A DNA stretch of 64,000 bases from the NCBI RefSeq assembly GCF_000720455.1, contig NZ_JOAK01000014.1:1-64000 (forward strand), read 5' to 3'. The notes below the pieces were generated by a model that saw only the letters and a program-made list of their open reading frames with translations, ran no database searches and was not told where the DNA came from. A program made the position numbers and the translations under genes. This DNA is from Streptomyces virginiae (GTDB lineage Bacteria; Actinomycetota; Actinomycetes; Streptomycetales; Streptomycetaceae). Shown here piece by piece: positions 24,014 through 32,879 of this stretch (positions are counted from its first letter, which is position 1; every line of letters begins with the position of its first letter).

Positions 24014-25059
24014 GCACGGTCAGCGTGGTGATCCCCTGCTACAAGTACGGCCACTTCCTGGCCGACTGCGTCAAGAGCGTCCTGGACGAGCAGGAGGGCG
24101 TCGACGTGCGGGTGCTGATCATCGACGACGCCTCGCCCGACGACTCCGCGGACGTGGCGCGCGCGCTGGCGGCGGCCGACCCCCGGATCGAGGTACGGGT
24201 CCACGAGCGCAACCGGGGGCACATCGCGACCTACAACGAGGGTCTGCTGGAGTGGGCCGACGGCGACTACGTCGCGCTGCTCTCGGCCGACGACCGGCTG
24301 GTCCCGGGGGCCCTGGTGCGCGCCGCCGCCCTGCTCGACGCCCATCCGGAGGCCGGCTTCGCCTACGGCAGGCCGCTGCGCTTCCGGCACGGCGGTCCGC
24401 TGCCCGCGGCCCGCACCCGGTCCACCGGGTCGGTGGTCTACCCCGGGCGGTGGTGGCTGGACCGGCGGTTCCGGGAGGGCACCGGCTGCATCACCTCGCC
24501 CGAGGTGGTGGTCCGTACCAGTCTCCAGCGCAAGGTCGGCGGGTACGATCCGGAGCTGCCGCACGCCGGTGACATCGAGATGTGGATGCGGCTCGCGGCG
24601 CACGCCGACGTGGGCTACGTCCAGGGAGCCGACCAGGCCTTCTACCGCGTCCACGGCGACAACATGTCCACCACGGACTTCGGCGGGCAGCTCGACGACC
24701 TGCGCCAGCGCCTGGTCGCCTTCGACTCGGTGCTCGACAAGTGCGGCGATCTGCTCCCGGGGTCCGACCGGCTGGCGGTCGCGGCGCGCACCCGGCTCGC
24801 CCGGTACGCGCTGCGGCGCGCCTACCGGGCCTACGACCGGGGGCGGACCGCCGTGGTGCCGGTCGACGAGCTCGTGCGGTTCGCGGCCGAGTGCCTGCCC
24901 GACGGCTACACGTCGCTGGCCGAGTACCGGGCGCTGCTCAGGCGCCGGCGGATCGGTCCGCGCGTGATGCCCTACCTTCAGCCGCTGGTGCTGTCGGCCG
25001 TCGCCGACCGGGGGCGCGAGTGGCTGTGGTGGCGGTCCTGGAAGCGCCGAGGGATCTGA
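24010..25059 (+). CDS. Family 2 glycosyltransferase
   Basis: The 349-aa protein starts VSTVSVVIPCYKYGHFLADC, followed by IIDDASPDDS and the metal-binding SADDRL near residue 96, then GDIEMWMRLAA, typical of WcaA-like GT-A enzymes. GTG overlaps the stop of the preceding gene. Its last 82 bp overlap, in antisense, the 3' end of the Wzz-like gene on the other strand. It probably adds one residue of the repeat unit on undecaprenyl phosphate. Confidence 0.85.
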   Translation: MSTVSVVIPCYKYGHFLADCVKSVLDEQEGVDVRVLIIDDASPDDSADVARALAAADPRIEVRVHERNRGHIATYNEGLLEWADGDYVALLSADDRLVPGALVRAAALLDAHPEAGFAYGRPLRFRHGGPLPAARTRSTGSVVYPGRWWLDRRFREGTGCITSPEVVVRTSLQRKVGGYDPELPHAGDIEMWMRLAAHADVGYVQGADQAFYRVHGDNMSTTDFGGQLDDLRQRLVAFDSVLDKCGDLLPGSDRLAVAARTRLARYALRRAYRAYDRGRTAVVPVDELVRFAAECLPDGYTSLAEYRALLRRRRIGPRVMPYLQPLVLSAVADRGREWLWWRSWKRRGI

Positions 25060-25736
25060 TGTCCCGTCTCCACCGGTTCCACCGGCGGGTCCTGCGGACC
25101 GGCGTCGGCGCTCTCGCGCCGGCGCCGGTTCCGGCCTGTCAGGAGCCGGTCGGTCCACAGGGTCGCGGCCACGCCGACGACCGCGGCCACCAGGGCCACT
25201 CCGGCCAGGGCCCGCATCCGGTCGCCGGTCCGTGCGACGGCGTGCGGCTGCACCAGCAGGTCCACGCTCATCCGCGCCGCGTCCGGGATGCCCTGCTGCG
25301 TCTGGAGGTCGGTCAGGTGCCGGGTGTAGATCTCGATGATCTTCCGTACGGAGGCGTCGGCCACGTCGGGGTCGGAGTGCTCGACCTGGATCTGCAGCGA
25401 GGGGATCAGGTGGCGCGGGGTGACGCTGGTGCCGCTGTTGCGCGGTGTCATCCGGTAGGTGCCGGCGACTCCGCCCGCTGTGAGTTCGGCCGCTCCCGCG
25501 GGCGAGTCCAGCTGCTGCACCACCGCGTAGGAGACGGCGGCGAGCGGCGGCTGGAGGTTCGCGAGCTGGTTGGGCTGCCGGCTGGTCACCGGCGGCTTGA
25601 GCACCACGATCGCGGAGCTGAGGTGGACCGGCTGGGGCCGCAGCACCGCCGCCGCTCCGGCGGCCGCGAGCAGCACCGCCACGACCAGGACGTACCAGCG
25701 CCGGCGCAGCGCTCGGACCAACTCACCAGGCGACAC
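24978..25736 (-). CDS. Wzz-like chain-length/polysaccharide co-polymerase protein
   Basis: A 252-aa protein: N-terminal TM (RRRWYVLVVAVLLAAAGAAAV), an extracytoplasmic helical region and a second TM (about 179-199, MRALAGVALVAAVVGVAATLW), then a basic tail. This is the Wzz/PCP topology that sets polymer length. GTG 25736 follows AAGGAAAGG and is preferred over the ATG at 25754. The C-terminal tail overlaps the GT gene on the opposite strand. It is divergent from the Wzz-Wzy fusion gene, with about 80 bp between their starts. Confidence 0.78.
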   Translation of the reverse strand: MSPGELVRALRRRWYVLVVAVLLAAAGAAAVLRPQPVHLSSAIVVLKPPVTSRQPNQLANLQPPLAAVSYAVVQQLDSPAGAAELTAGGVAGTYRMTPRNSGTSVTPRHLIPSLQIQVEHSDPDVADASVRKIIEIYTRHLTDLQTQQGIPDAARMSVDLLVQPHAVARTGDRMRALAGVALVAAVVGVAATLWTDRLLTGRNRRRRESADAGPQDPPVEPVETGHQIPRRFQDRHHSHSRPRSATADSTSG

Positions 25737-25816
25737 GGGGATCCTTTCCTTCATGTCCGATCTTTGCAGGACCCGGGTAGGTCCGCCATCAAATCCGTTA
25801 CCCGGCAGGGGTGTTC

Positions 25817-27850
25817 GTGAGCATTCGTGAAATGGGCGCGGTGCTGCGCCGGCGGTGGTACGTGATCGTGCCGGCGATCGTGCTCAGCCTGCTGGCGGCG
25901 CTGCACCTGTACCGGTCGGTGCCGGTGGCGTACCAGTCGCAGAGTTCGGTGGCGCTGCTGGACTCCTCGGCGGCGGCCAAGCTGCCGCCCGCCTTCGGCA
26001 ATCCCATCTCCAACGCGGGCGGCGCCCTGGTGGTGACCGCGGACGTGCTGATCAGGACGCTGTCGGGGGCGGACGCCGCCCGTGAACTGCACAGCCTGGG
26101 CGTGACCGATCCCTACACCGTCGGGTTCGCCGCGAACACATCGGGGCCGCTGCTGACGCTGACGGTCACGGGCACCGACCGGGAGAAGGTGCTGGAGGAG
26201 ACCAACCTCCTGACGGGTTTCGCCGGGGAGCAGCTCAACGCGCTGCAGGCGGCGGCCAAGGTGCAGCCGGCGTACATGGTGCAGACCGCGCCGGTGGTGC
26301 TGCCGCAGACCCCGGTGCCGCAGCTCAAGAGCCGCTACCAGCAGGTTCTGGGGGTCCTCATCCTCGGTGTCGGCGGCGGGTTCGTCCTCTCCTTCGTGGC
26401 GGACGCGCTGGCGGCGGCCCGCCGGCGCAGGCGCGAGAGGGCCGCCGAGGCCGCCGGCACGCCGGGCCGGGCCGCCCGCCGCAGGTCGCGGGGCCGCCAT
26501 GTGGACGCCACCGCGCTGCTCACCGGGTATCTGGCGCTGGCGTTCTTCATCCCGTCGAACCTGACGCTGCCGGGCCTGGGCGGGGTGGGGACCCCGGCCA
26601 ACGTGTTCGCCCTGCTGGCCCTGTTCTGGTATCTGGCGACCTGGCTCGCCGGCCGGATCAGGCCGGCGGCCGGGACCCGGCTGCCGCGGGTGGCGATGTG
26701 GCTGCTGGCCGTGTCGGTGCTGGCCTCCTACATCGCGAACGCGGGCCGCGGGAGCGTGCGCAAGGAGCTGCTCGGCGCGGACCGCGGCCTGATCGCCCTG
26801 CTGGTGTGGGTGTCGCTGGTGGTGCTGGTCTCCGCCGGGATCCAGGACCGTACGCGCCTGGACGTCCTGATGCGCCGGGCCGTGGTGATGGGCACGATCG
26901 TGGCGGCCGTCGGGTTCTACGACTTCTTCACCGCGACCAACATCGCCGACAGCATCAGCATCCCGGGGCTGACGTCGGGCGTCCCCCAGATCACGACCCT
27001 GGACCGCGGGGCGTTCACCCGGCCCCGGTCCACGACGGCGCAGCCGCTGGAGTTCGGCGGGATGCTGGCGCTGCTGCTGCCCTTCGCCGTGCAGCAGGCC
27101 TTCGATCCGGTACGCCGCCACCTGAAGGCCTGGCGCCGCTGGGGGCCGGTGGCGCTGATGGGCGGGGCGCTGCCGCTGACGGTGTCGCGCACCTCGATCA
27201 TCGGGGCGCTGATCGTGATCCTGGTGATGGTGCCGCGATGGAAGCCGCAGCGGCGGTGGACCGCGATCGGTGTGCTGGCGGGCGCGGTCGCCTGCTTCAA
27301 AGTGATCATCCCGGGGCTGATCGGCACCATCACCGCCCTGTTCGCGTCCTTCCTGTCCAACTCCGACAGCAGTACCCAGGCCCGTACCGTGAAGTACAGC
27401 GCGATCGTCCCGTACCTGGACGAGCGCCCGCTGTTCGGGCGGGGTCTGGGCACCTTCATTCCCGAGCTCTACTTCTTCACCGACAACCAGTACATGCTGA
27501 CCCTCGCCGAGATGGGGTTCCTGGGGCTGCTCGCGCTCGTGTTCCTCTTCCTCACCGGTATCCACCAGGGCGGGGCGATCCGCCGGCTGGCCGTCGGCGA
27601 GTCCGACCGGGAGCTGGGGCAGGCGTTCTTCGCCTCCGCGGTCGTCGCCCTGGTCGTCAGTGCCACGTTCGACGCACTCAGCTTCCCGATGTTCGCCGGG
27701 ATGTTCTTCCTGACGATCGCCGCCGGAGGCAGTTACCTCGGCTTCATCCGGCGCGCGGCGCCGAAGCCCCGATCCGTGGAGTTCCCATGTCTTCCCGCCG
27801 ATCAGCATCTCCCGAGTCCCTCCCCGGCTCCTCCGGCTCCGGTCCGGTAG
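25817..27850 (+). CDS. Wzz-Wzy fusion: co-polymerase domain joined to O-antigen ligase/polymerase
   Basis: The 677-aa product opens with a Wzz-like half (about 1-195: LRRRWYVIVPAIVLSLLAAL, YQSQSSVALLDSS, second TM GVLILGVGGGFVLSFV). After a basic linker it continues with about ten TM segments of the O-antigen polymerase/ligase family, with a long loop holding SRTSIIGA and ERPLFGRGLGTF. It should polymerise lipid-linked repeat units outside the membrane while sensing length. GTG 25817 has AGGGG upstream and is preferred over 25811. The Wzz half is clearly paralogous to the separate Wzz at 32113-32850. Its C-terminal end overlaps the next gene by 64 nt. Confidence 0.82.
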   Translation: MSIREMGAVLRRRWYVIVPAIVLSLLAALHLYRSVPVAYQSQSSVALLDSSAAAKLPPAFGNPISNAGGALVVTADVLIRTLSGADAARELHSLGVTDPYTVGFAANTSGPLLTLTVTGTDREKVLEETNLLTGFAGEQLNALQAAAKVQPAYMVQTAPVVLPQTPVPQLKSRYQQVLGVLILGVGGGFVLSFVADALAAARRRRRERAAEAAGTPGRAARRRSRGRHVDATALLTGYLALAFFIPSNLTLPGLGGVGTPANVFALLALFWYLATWLAGRIRPAAGTRLPRVAMWLLAVSVLASYIANAGRGSVRKELLGADRGLIALLVWVSLVVLVSAGIQDRTRLDVLMRRAVVMGTIVAAVGFYDFFTATNIADSISIPGLTSGVPQITTLDRGAFTRPRSTTAQPLEFGGMLALLLPFAVQQAFDPVRRHLKAWRRWGPVALMGGALPLTVSRTSIIGALIVILVMVPRWKPQRRWTAIGVLAGAVACFKVIIPGLIGTITALFASFLSNSDSSTQARTVKYSAIVPYLDERPLFGRGLGTFIPELYFFTDNQYMLTLAEMGFLGLLALVFLFLTGIHQGGAIRRLAVGESDRELGQAFFASAVVALVVSATFDALSFPMFAGMFFLTIAAGGSYLGFIRRAAPKPRSVEFPCLPADQHLPSPSPAPPAPVR

Positions 27851-28794
27851 CGGTCCTCGTCGTCACCTGGAACAGTGCGGAGGTCCTGCCGGAGTTCCTC
27901 GCCTCGCTGCCGGAGGGCATGGCCGGGCTCGACTGGCGCCTCGTCGTCGCCGACAACGACTCCGCCGACGCCACGGTGGAGGTGGTGCGCTCGTTGGCTC
28001 CGGACGCGACGGTCGTCCAGACCGGGCGCAACGCCGGCTACGCGGCCGGGGTGAACGCCGCGCTGGCGGCCGCCGCCGGGTGGGAGGGCGGCTTCCGGGC
28101 CGCCCTGGTGTGCAATCCGGACGTCCGGATGCGGCAGGGCTGCGCGAAGCTGCTCGTCGACGCGCTGGGCGAGGCGGGCCCCGGCGGCGGCCGGGTCGGG
28201 ATCAGCGTCCCGCTGCTGTACGAGGAGGACGGCCGGACGCTGCTGCACTCGCTGCGCCGCGAGTCCAGCGTGACCCGGGCGCTCGGCGAGGCGGTGGTCG
28301 GCAACCGCCGGGCGGGCCGCTTCCCGCGCTGGAGCGAGCTGGTCACGGACCCGGCCGCTTACGGGCGGCGGACGGTTGCGGACTGGGCGACGGGGGCGCT
28401 GATGGCGCTGTCCGGGGAGTGCCTGGCCGCGTGCGGGCCGTGGGACGAGTCGTTCTTCCTGTACTCGGAGGAGACCGAGTACTGCCTGCGGGCCCGGGAC
28501 CTCGGTTTCGTGACGAGGCTGGAGCCGTCGGCCTCGGCCACCCACCTGGGCGGGGACTCCCAGGTGTCGCCGCGGCTGTGGACGCTGCTGACGGTCAACC
28601 GGGTCCGGCTCTACCGGCGCCGCCACGGCGTCGCGGCCACCACCGCCTTCCGGGCGGCCGTGCTGCTGCGGGAGTCCTCCCGGGCGGCCCTCGGCCGCCC
28701 GGCGAGCCTGGCGGCCGCCCGCGCCCTGGCGGGCCCGTCGGCCCTGCGCGCCGTGCCCGGCCCTCAGCCGGCCGGGCCGTCCCAGGCGGTGTAG
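27787..28794 (+). CDS. Family 2 glycosyltransferase, rhamnosyltransferase-like
   Basis: The 335-aa protein has VAVLVVTWNSAEVLPEF, VVADNDSADAT, GRNAGYAAGVNA, VCNPDVRM and the later WATGALMAL...DESFFLYSEETEYCLRA, the classic WcaE/rhamnosyltransferase pattern. The ATG at 27787 has GGAG upstream and lies inside the 3' end of the polymerase gene. It is convergent with the next GT2 gene, overlapping it by 31 bp. Likely adds a deoxyhexose or similar residue to the repeat unit. Confidence 0.86.
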   Translation: MSSRRSASPESLPGSSGSGPVAVLVVTWNSAEVLPEFLASLPEGMAGLDWRLVVADNDSADATVEVVRSLAPDATVVQTGRNAGYAAGVNAALAAAAGWEGGFRAALVCNPDVRMRQGCAKLLVDALGEAGPGGGRVGISVPLLYEEDGRTLLHSLRRESSVTRALGEAVVGNRRAGRFPRWSELVTDPAAYGRRTVADWATGALMALSGECLAACGPWDESFFLYSEETEYCLRARDLGFVTRLEPSASATHLGGDSQVSPRLWTLLTVNRVRLYRRRHGVAATTAFRAAVLLRESSRAALGRPASLAAARALAGPSALRAVPGPQPAGPSQAV

Positions 28795-29564
28795 AAGCTG
28801 CCGGGGTTGACCAGGTAGCGGACGGTGGGGCGGGGCAGGTGGCGTACCTCGTGGCGGCGGGCGTAGCGTCGGATGAGCTCCCAGTCCTCGCGGGGCAGCA
28901 CCTGGGGGGTGCGCCGCAGCCGGCTGAAGTGCAGGGCCCTGCTGCGGCGGGCCACGAAGGCGTTGGTGTCCAGGAATGCCTCGTGGGCGGCGCGGCGGCG
29001 GTCGAACGGCACCGACAGGACGTCGCGCTCGGTGCCGTCCGGCAGCACCCTGCGCAGCGCGGTGTAGACGGCGTCGGGTCCGCCGGCCGCGTCCAGTGCG
29101 GTCAGGGCCTGCTCCAGGTGGTCGGGCTCCCACAGGTTGTCGTCGTCGAGGAAGGCCACGTACCGGGAGCGGGTGAGCCGGATGCCCACGTTGCGCACGA
29201 CTCCTGCGGTCGCCGTGTTGCGGGCCAGGGAGACCGCGAAAAGGCGCGGGTCCGTGGGCAGTTCGGGCAGTCCGGCGCCGTCGTCGACGACGATGACCAC
29301 CTGGTCGGCGACGGTCTGGGCCAGGGCGGAGCGGACGGCCGCGCGCAGCGCGTCGGGGCGCCGGTGGGTGGCGATCACGGTGGCGACCCGGGCGTACGGC
29401 GGCCGGCCCAGGAGGGCTGCGAGGCGGGTGGTCTCGGTGTCCTCGAAACGCCGCAGCCGTACGGCGGAGGGCAGGAGCAGGAGCTTGTTGCGGGCCTCGA
29501 AGAGCACCAGCCAGCCGAAGGCCCGCTTGAGCAGTTCCCAGGGGGCCCGGGCGATACGGCGCAT
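28764..29564 (-). CDS. Family 2 glycosyltransferase
   Basis: A 266-aa protein: RVATVIATHRRPDALRAAV, VVIVVDDGAG, RNVGIRLTRSRYVAFLDDDNLW (metal-binding DDD about 118-120). The ATG at 29564 is preceded by GGAG. The frame is open 132 nt further upstream, but that part looks non-coding. It is the last gene of the long leftward operon. Sugar and acceptor unknown. Confidence 0.83.
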   Translation of the reverse strand: MRRIARAPWELLKRAFGWLVLFEARNKLLLLPSAVRLRRFEDTETTRLAALLGRPPYARVATVIATHRRPDALRAAVRSALAQTVADQVVIVVDDGAGLPELPTDPRLFAVSLARNTATAGVVRNVGIRLTRSRYVAFLDDDNLWEPDHLEQALTALDAAGGPDAVYTALRRVLPDGTERDVLSVPFDRRRAAHEAFLDTNAFVARRSRALHFSRLRRTPQVLPREDWELIRRYARRHEVRHLPRPTVRYLVNPGSFYTAWDGPAG

Positions 29565-29592
29565 CGTGGAATCTCCGTGGTGGGGTGGGGTG

Positions 29593-30657
29593 TCAGGGGG
29601 CGGGTTCCACCGGGCGGCCGTCGGACATGCGGTTGTCCTTCCACACGTTCCCGGCGCCGCCCGCGTTCCAGGCGGTGACGGGGCCGTAGGCTCCACTGGC
29701 CGGGTGGTACTGGGTGGAGAAGACGTTGCCGGTGACCCGGATACCGGTGGCGCCCGGGCCGCCGCCGTAGAGCGCGTACGCGCCGCCGGCGAGCCAGTTG
29801 TCCTCGACGAGGACGGAGGAGACGACTCCGGTGTCGGCGAAGAGGCCCACCGCGGCGGTGGCGCCCTTGTCGACGGGGGTGGCGTTGAGCAGGGTGTTGT
29901 GCCGGACGGTCAGCCGGCCCTTGTTGCCGCCGCCGCTGATGACGGCGTCGGTGTGCTGCCATTCGCCGCCCTGGTTGCGGAAGGCGACGAGGTCGTGCAC
30001 GTAGTTGTCGTGCAGGTCGCCCTGGCCCATGGACAGGGCGTTGCCGAACACCGAGATGTCGCACCAGCCGACCTCGATGGAGCTGCCGCCCATGTTGGAC
30101 ACGGCGTAGTTGACGCCTCCGTTGTCGGGGCCCTTGCCCGGTACGGCGGTGATGGTGGTGTGCAGGACCTTCAGCCCGCTGAAGCCGGGGCGCAGGTTGA
30201 TCCCCCACCAGTTGGTGGAGGTGATCCTGCTGTCGATGACGGTGACGTCGTTGGCGTAGACGTCGAGCGAGCCGCGGATGTCCCAGCCCTTGATGACCGT
30301 GCCGTCCTTCTTGACCGACATGTTGCCGGTGTCGTGCCGCTCCAGGGCGATCCGCGGGCCGGTGCTGTTCGCGTCGGGGTATCCGCAGGCCCCGGGTGAG
30401 GTGCAGGCGGTGGGTGAGGGGGCGGGCGACGGGTCGCCCGATCCCGGCGGGGCCGCCGGGGAGGGTGTGGCCGAGGGGCTCGGCGTGGCGGTGGGGGCGG
30501 GCATCGCCGTCCCGGGCAGGGCGGCCGACGGTGTCGCGGAGGGGGCGGCCTTCGGGTCGCTCACCCCGGTGCGGTCGGCGTCGTACAGGGTGAGGACGAC
30601 GGCGAGCACCACTCCGGCGAGCAGCCACGCCACGAGGCGCCTGCGGTTGCGTGTCAT
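29593..30657 (-). CDS. Membrane-anchored right-handed beta-helix protein
   Basis: The 354-aa product has an N-terminal anchor (RLVAWLLAGVVLAVVLTLY), a Pro/Ser/Thr/Ala-rich linker (about 38-85) and then a pectate-lyase-like parallel beta-helix with repeated short strands (VTVIDSRITST, LKVLHTTITA, LTVRHNTLLNA, VLVEDNWLAGG, IRVTGNVFST). Such folds bind or cleave polysaccharides; no catalytic Asp/Arg set could be assigned. It probably acts on the exported polymer at the cell surface. Confidence 0.78.
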   Translation of the reverse strand: MTRNRRRLVAWLLAGVVLAVVLTLYDADRTGVSDPKAAPSATPSAALPGTAMPAPTATPSPSATPSPAAPPGSGDPSPAPSPTACTSPGACGYPDANSTGPRIALERHDTGNMSVKKDGTVIKGWDIRGSLDVYANDVTVIDSRITSTNWWGINLRPGFSGLKVLHTTITAVPGKGPDNGGVNYAVSNMGGSSIEVGWCDISVFGNALSMGQGDLHDNYVHDLVAFRNQGGEWQHTDAVISGGGNKGRLTVRHNTLLNATPVDKGATAAVGLFADTGVVSSVLVEDNWLAGGAYALYGGGPGATGIRVTGNVFSTQYHPASGAYGPVTAWNAGGAGNVWKDNRMSDGRPVEPAP

Positions 30658-30667
30658 GGCCGGTCGC

Positions 30668-32116
30668 CTATCCTCGGAGCGTTTTTCGGGCGGGCAGGAG
30701 GCATACGGCGTAGCACAGGGTGCCGGCGGTCGCGGTCGCGAGGAGCGCGGGCACGGAGTCGCCGAGGGAGCGTTCCAGCAGGAGGAGCACGGCGGTCATC
30801 ACGGCGCCGCCGAGCAGCGGCCAGGCGCAGGCCCGTACGAGGGTAGGCAGGCGGATGCCGCCGCGGTGCAGCGCGAGCAGGAAGACCGGGACCACGACGG
30901 CGCAGGCGACGACGACGTGCCCCTGTGCCACGCCGACGATCCCGCCGCCGCGGGCGCCGATCACGAGGGCCGGGATCAGGATGAGCAGCCACAGGCCCTG
31001 GACCCCGATGAGGGAGCGGCGCCGGCCGATGGCGAGCAGGCAGTCGTAGGCGAGTTCGCAGCCGATGCGGACCAGGCCCAGGGCCATGAGCCAGGGCAGG
31101 GCGCCGGCCGCGGGCAGCCAGCGTTCGCCGTAGACGAGCCCGATGACGGGTGCGGCGAGGGCGGCGAGCAGGACGCAGAGCGGGACGGTGGCCGCCGTCA
31201 CCACGCCGAGGGCGCGGGCGAAGCCGGCGGCCAGTGCCTGTGGTGAGTCGGCCAGCCGGGAGAAGCCGGCGAAGGAGACGCGGCGGGCGGCTTCGGAGAT
31301 GATGCGGACGGGCCAGCCGGAGATGTTGAAGGCGAGTACGTAGAAGCCGAGGGCGAGGGGGTCCAGGGTGGAGCCCACCACCATGGTGTCGACGTTGACC
31401 ACGCCGAGGGCGAGCATGCTGGCTCCGGCGAGCGGGAGGCCGAACTTCAGCAGTGCGCGGGCCTGTTCCCTGTCCCAGCCGAACTTCAGGGTGCCGGGCG
31501 CGGCGAGGCAGCAGCCGATGAGGGCGGCGACGTTGCCGACGACGGAACCCCAGGCGAAGCTCATGGCGCCCCAGCCCTGGACGGCCAGCAGCAGGGTGAC
31601 CGCGGTGCTGAGGACGAAGTTGAGCGCGTCGACGGCCATCCGCCGGCCCTGCGCGAACTCCCGGGTGAGGAAACCGGCCGGGACCTGGGAGAGGCCGTCG
31701 AGGACCACGCACAGGCACATGACCCGCAGGACTCCGGACGCCTCCGGCGAGCCGAGGACGTCGGCGACGGCCGGGGCGGTCGCGAACAGCACGGCGTACA
31801 GCAGGCAGCTGGAGGCGGCGCTGAGGGTGAGGACGGTGGGGGCGAAGCGGCGCGGGTCGCCCTCCCAGCGGACGATGGCGAGGGAGACGCCGAGTTCGTT
31901 CGCGGAGAGCAGGACGAGCAGGACGGTCTGGGCGATCCCGTACACGCCCCAGGCCTCGGGCCCGAGGAAGTAGCGGGCGAGGACGATGCCGGTAGCGAAG
32001 TTGCCGAGGCGCATGACGACGGTGTTGACCAGGCTCCACTTGGCCGCGGAGCCGACCTTGCGTCCCAGGGAGGGCGCCGCCGGGGTGGTCTGCGTGCTGG
32101 TACCGGTGTCGGTCAC
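30668..32116 (-). CDS. Wzx-type oligosaccharide flippase (MOP superfamily)
   Basis: The 482-aa protein has about 12-14 hydrophobic segments and an N-terminal KWSLVNTVVMRLGNFATGIVLARYFLGPEAWGVY, the polysaccharide-transporter/RfbX signature. It would flip lipid-linked repeat units for the Wzy domain. GTG 32116 overlaps the Wzz stop (GTGA), so the two are coupled. Confidence 0.88.
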   Translation of the reverse strand: MTDTGTSTQTTPAAPSLGRKVGSAAKWSLVNTVVMRLGNFATGIVLARYFLGPEAWGVYGIAQTVLLVLLSANELGVSLAIVRWEGDPRRFAPTVLTLSAASSCLLYAVLFATAPAVADVLGSPEASGVLRVMCLCVVLDGLSQVPAGFLTREFAQGRRMAVDALNFVLSTAVTLLLAVQGWGAMSFAWGSVVGNVAALIGCCLAAPGTLKFGWDREQARALLKFGLPLAGASMLALGVVNVDTMVVGSTLDPLALGFYVLAFNISGWPVRIISEAARRVSFAGFSRLADSPQALAAGFARALGVVTAATVPLCVLLAALAAPVIGLVYGERWLPAAGALPWLMALGLVRIGCELAYDCLLAIGRRRSLIGVQGLWLLILIPALVIGARGGGIVGVAQGHVVVACAVVVPVFLLALHRGGIRLPTLVRACAWPLLGGAVMTAVLLLLERSLGDSVPALLATATAGTLCYAVCLLPARKTLRG

Positions 32117-32850
32117 GGTGAACCCGCCCCGCCGGAGCCGACCGTGCGCAGTGCCATGGTCTCGTCGGTCGCGGCGGGCGTCGCGGCGCCGGGTCCGGCG
32201 GTGGCGGGCACGGCCGGCGTCCCGGCCGGGGCCGGGCGGTCCTTCCCGCGCGGGGTGCGCCGCCGGGCCTCGACGAAGAAGGTGGCGACGAGGCTGAGGA
32301 CGAAGCCGAGCGCGCCCACCATCACGATGTACTGGAGCCGGGTCTTGGTCTGCGCCTGCGGTTTCTGCGGGGGCACGATGGTCGCCATCCGGATCATGGC
32401 CGCGGGGGCGACGGACTGCTGGGTCTGGAACTCCTTGAGCCTCTTGTCGGCGTAGGAGGCGAGGAGTTCGTCGGACTTGAGGACGGCTGCCGGGTCGGTG
32501 CCGGTGACGGTCAGCCACATGAAGGGGCCCTGGGCGTTGTCGGCGATCTTCACCTCGTGCTTGCCGGTGACGCCGAGGGCCTTGAGGTCGGCTTTGGCGC
32601 CGTCCGAGTTGAGGTTGCGGGCGAGGCCGTCGGCCATGCCGGTGAGCGAGGCCTGCGTGCTGAGGAAGGGGTTGCCGTCGAAGGCCTCGGTGGCCTTCGA
32701 CGAGTTGAGCAGCGTCACGGTGCTCTGAGACTGGTATTCCACCGGGATCAGCAGGTGCACGGCGGTGGTCAGTGCCGCTGTCAGCAGCAGTCCGGGCAGC
32801 AGCACGTACCAGCGCCTGCGCATGACCCGCCATATCTCGGCGAGATCCAT
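32113..32850 (-). CDS. Wzz-like chain-length determinant
   Basis: The 245-aa protein starts MDLAEIWRVMRRRWYVLLPGLLLTAAL, with a strong ribosome site (AAGGGGG). YQSQSTVTLLNSS, a periplasmic-type helical part ending VPPQKPQAQTKTRLQYIVMVGALGFVLSLVATFF and a basic/Ala-Pro tail give the two-TM PCP topology. It is similar over its length to the N-terminal half of the Wzz-Wzy fusion, so one copy probably arose by duplication. No tyrosine-kinase domain is attached. Confidence 0.83.
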   Translation of the reverse strand: MDLAEIWRVMRRRWYVLLPGLLLTAALTTAVHLLIPVEYQSQSTVTLLNSSKATEAFDGNPFLSTQASLTGMADGLARNLNSDGAKADLKALGVTGKHEVKIADNAQGPFMWLTVTGTDPAAVLKSDELLASYADKRLKEFQTQQSVAPAAMIRMATIVPPQKPQAQTKTRLQYIVMVGALGFVLSLVATFFVEARRRTPRGKDRPAPAGTPAVPATAGPGAATPAATDETMALRTVGSGGAGSP

Positions 32851-32879
32851 GGTCTTCCCCCTTGTTGCGGATGTTCCGG

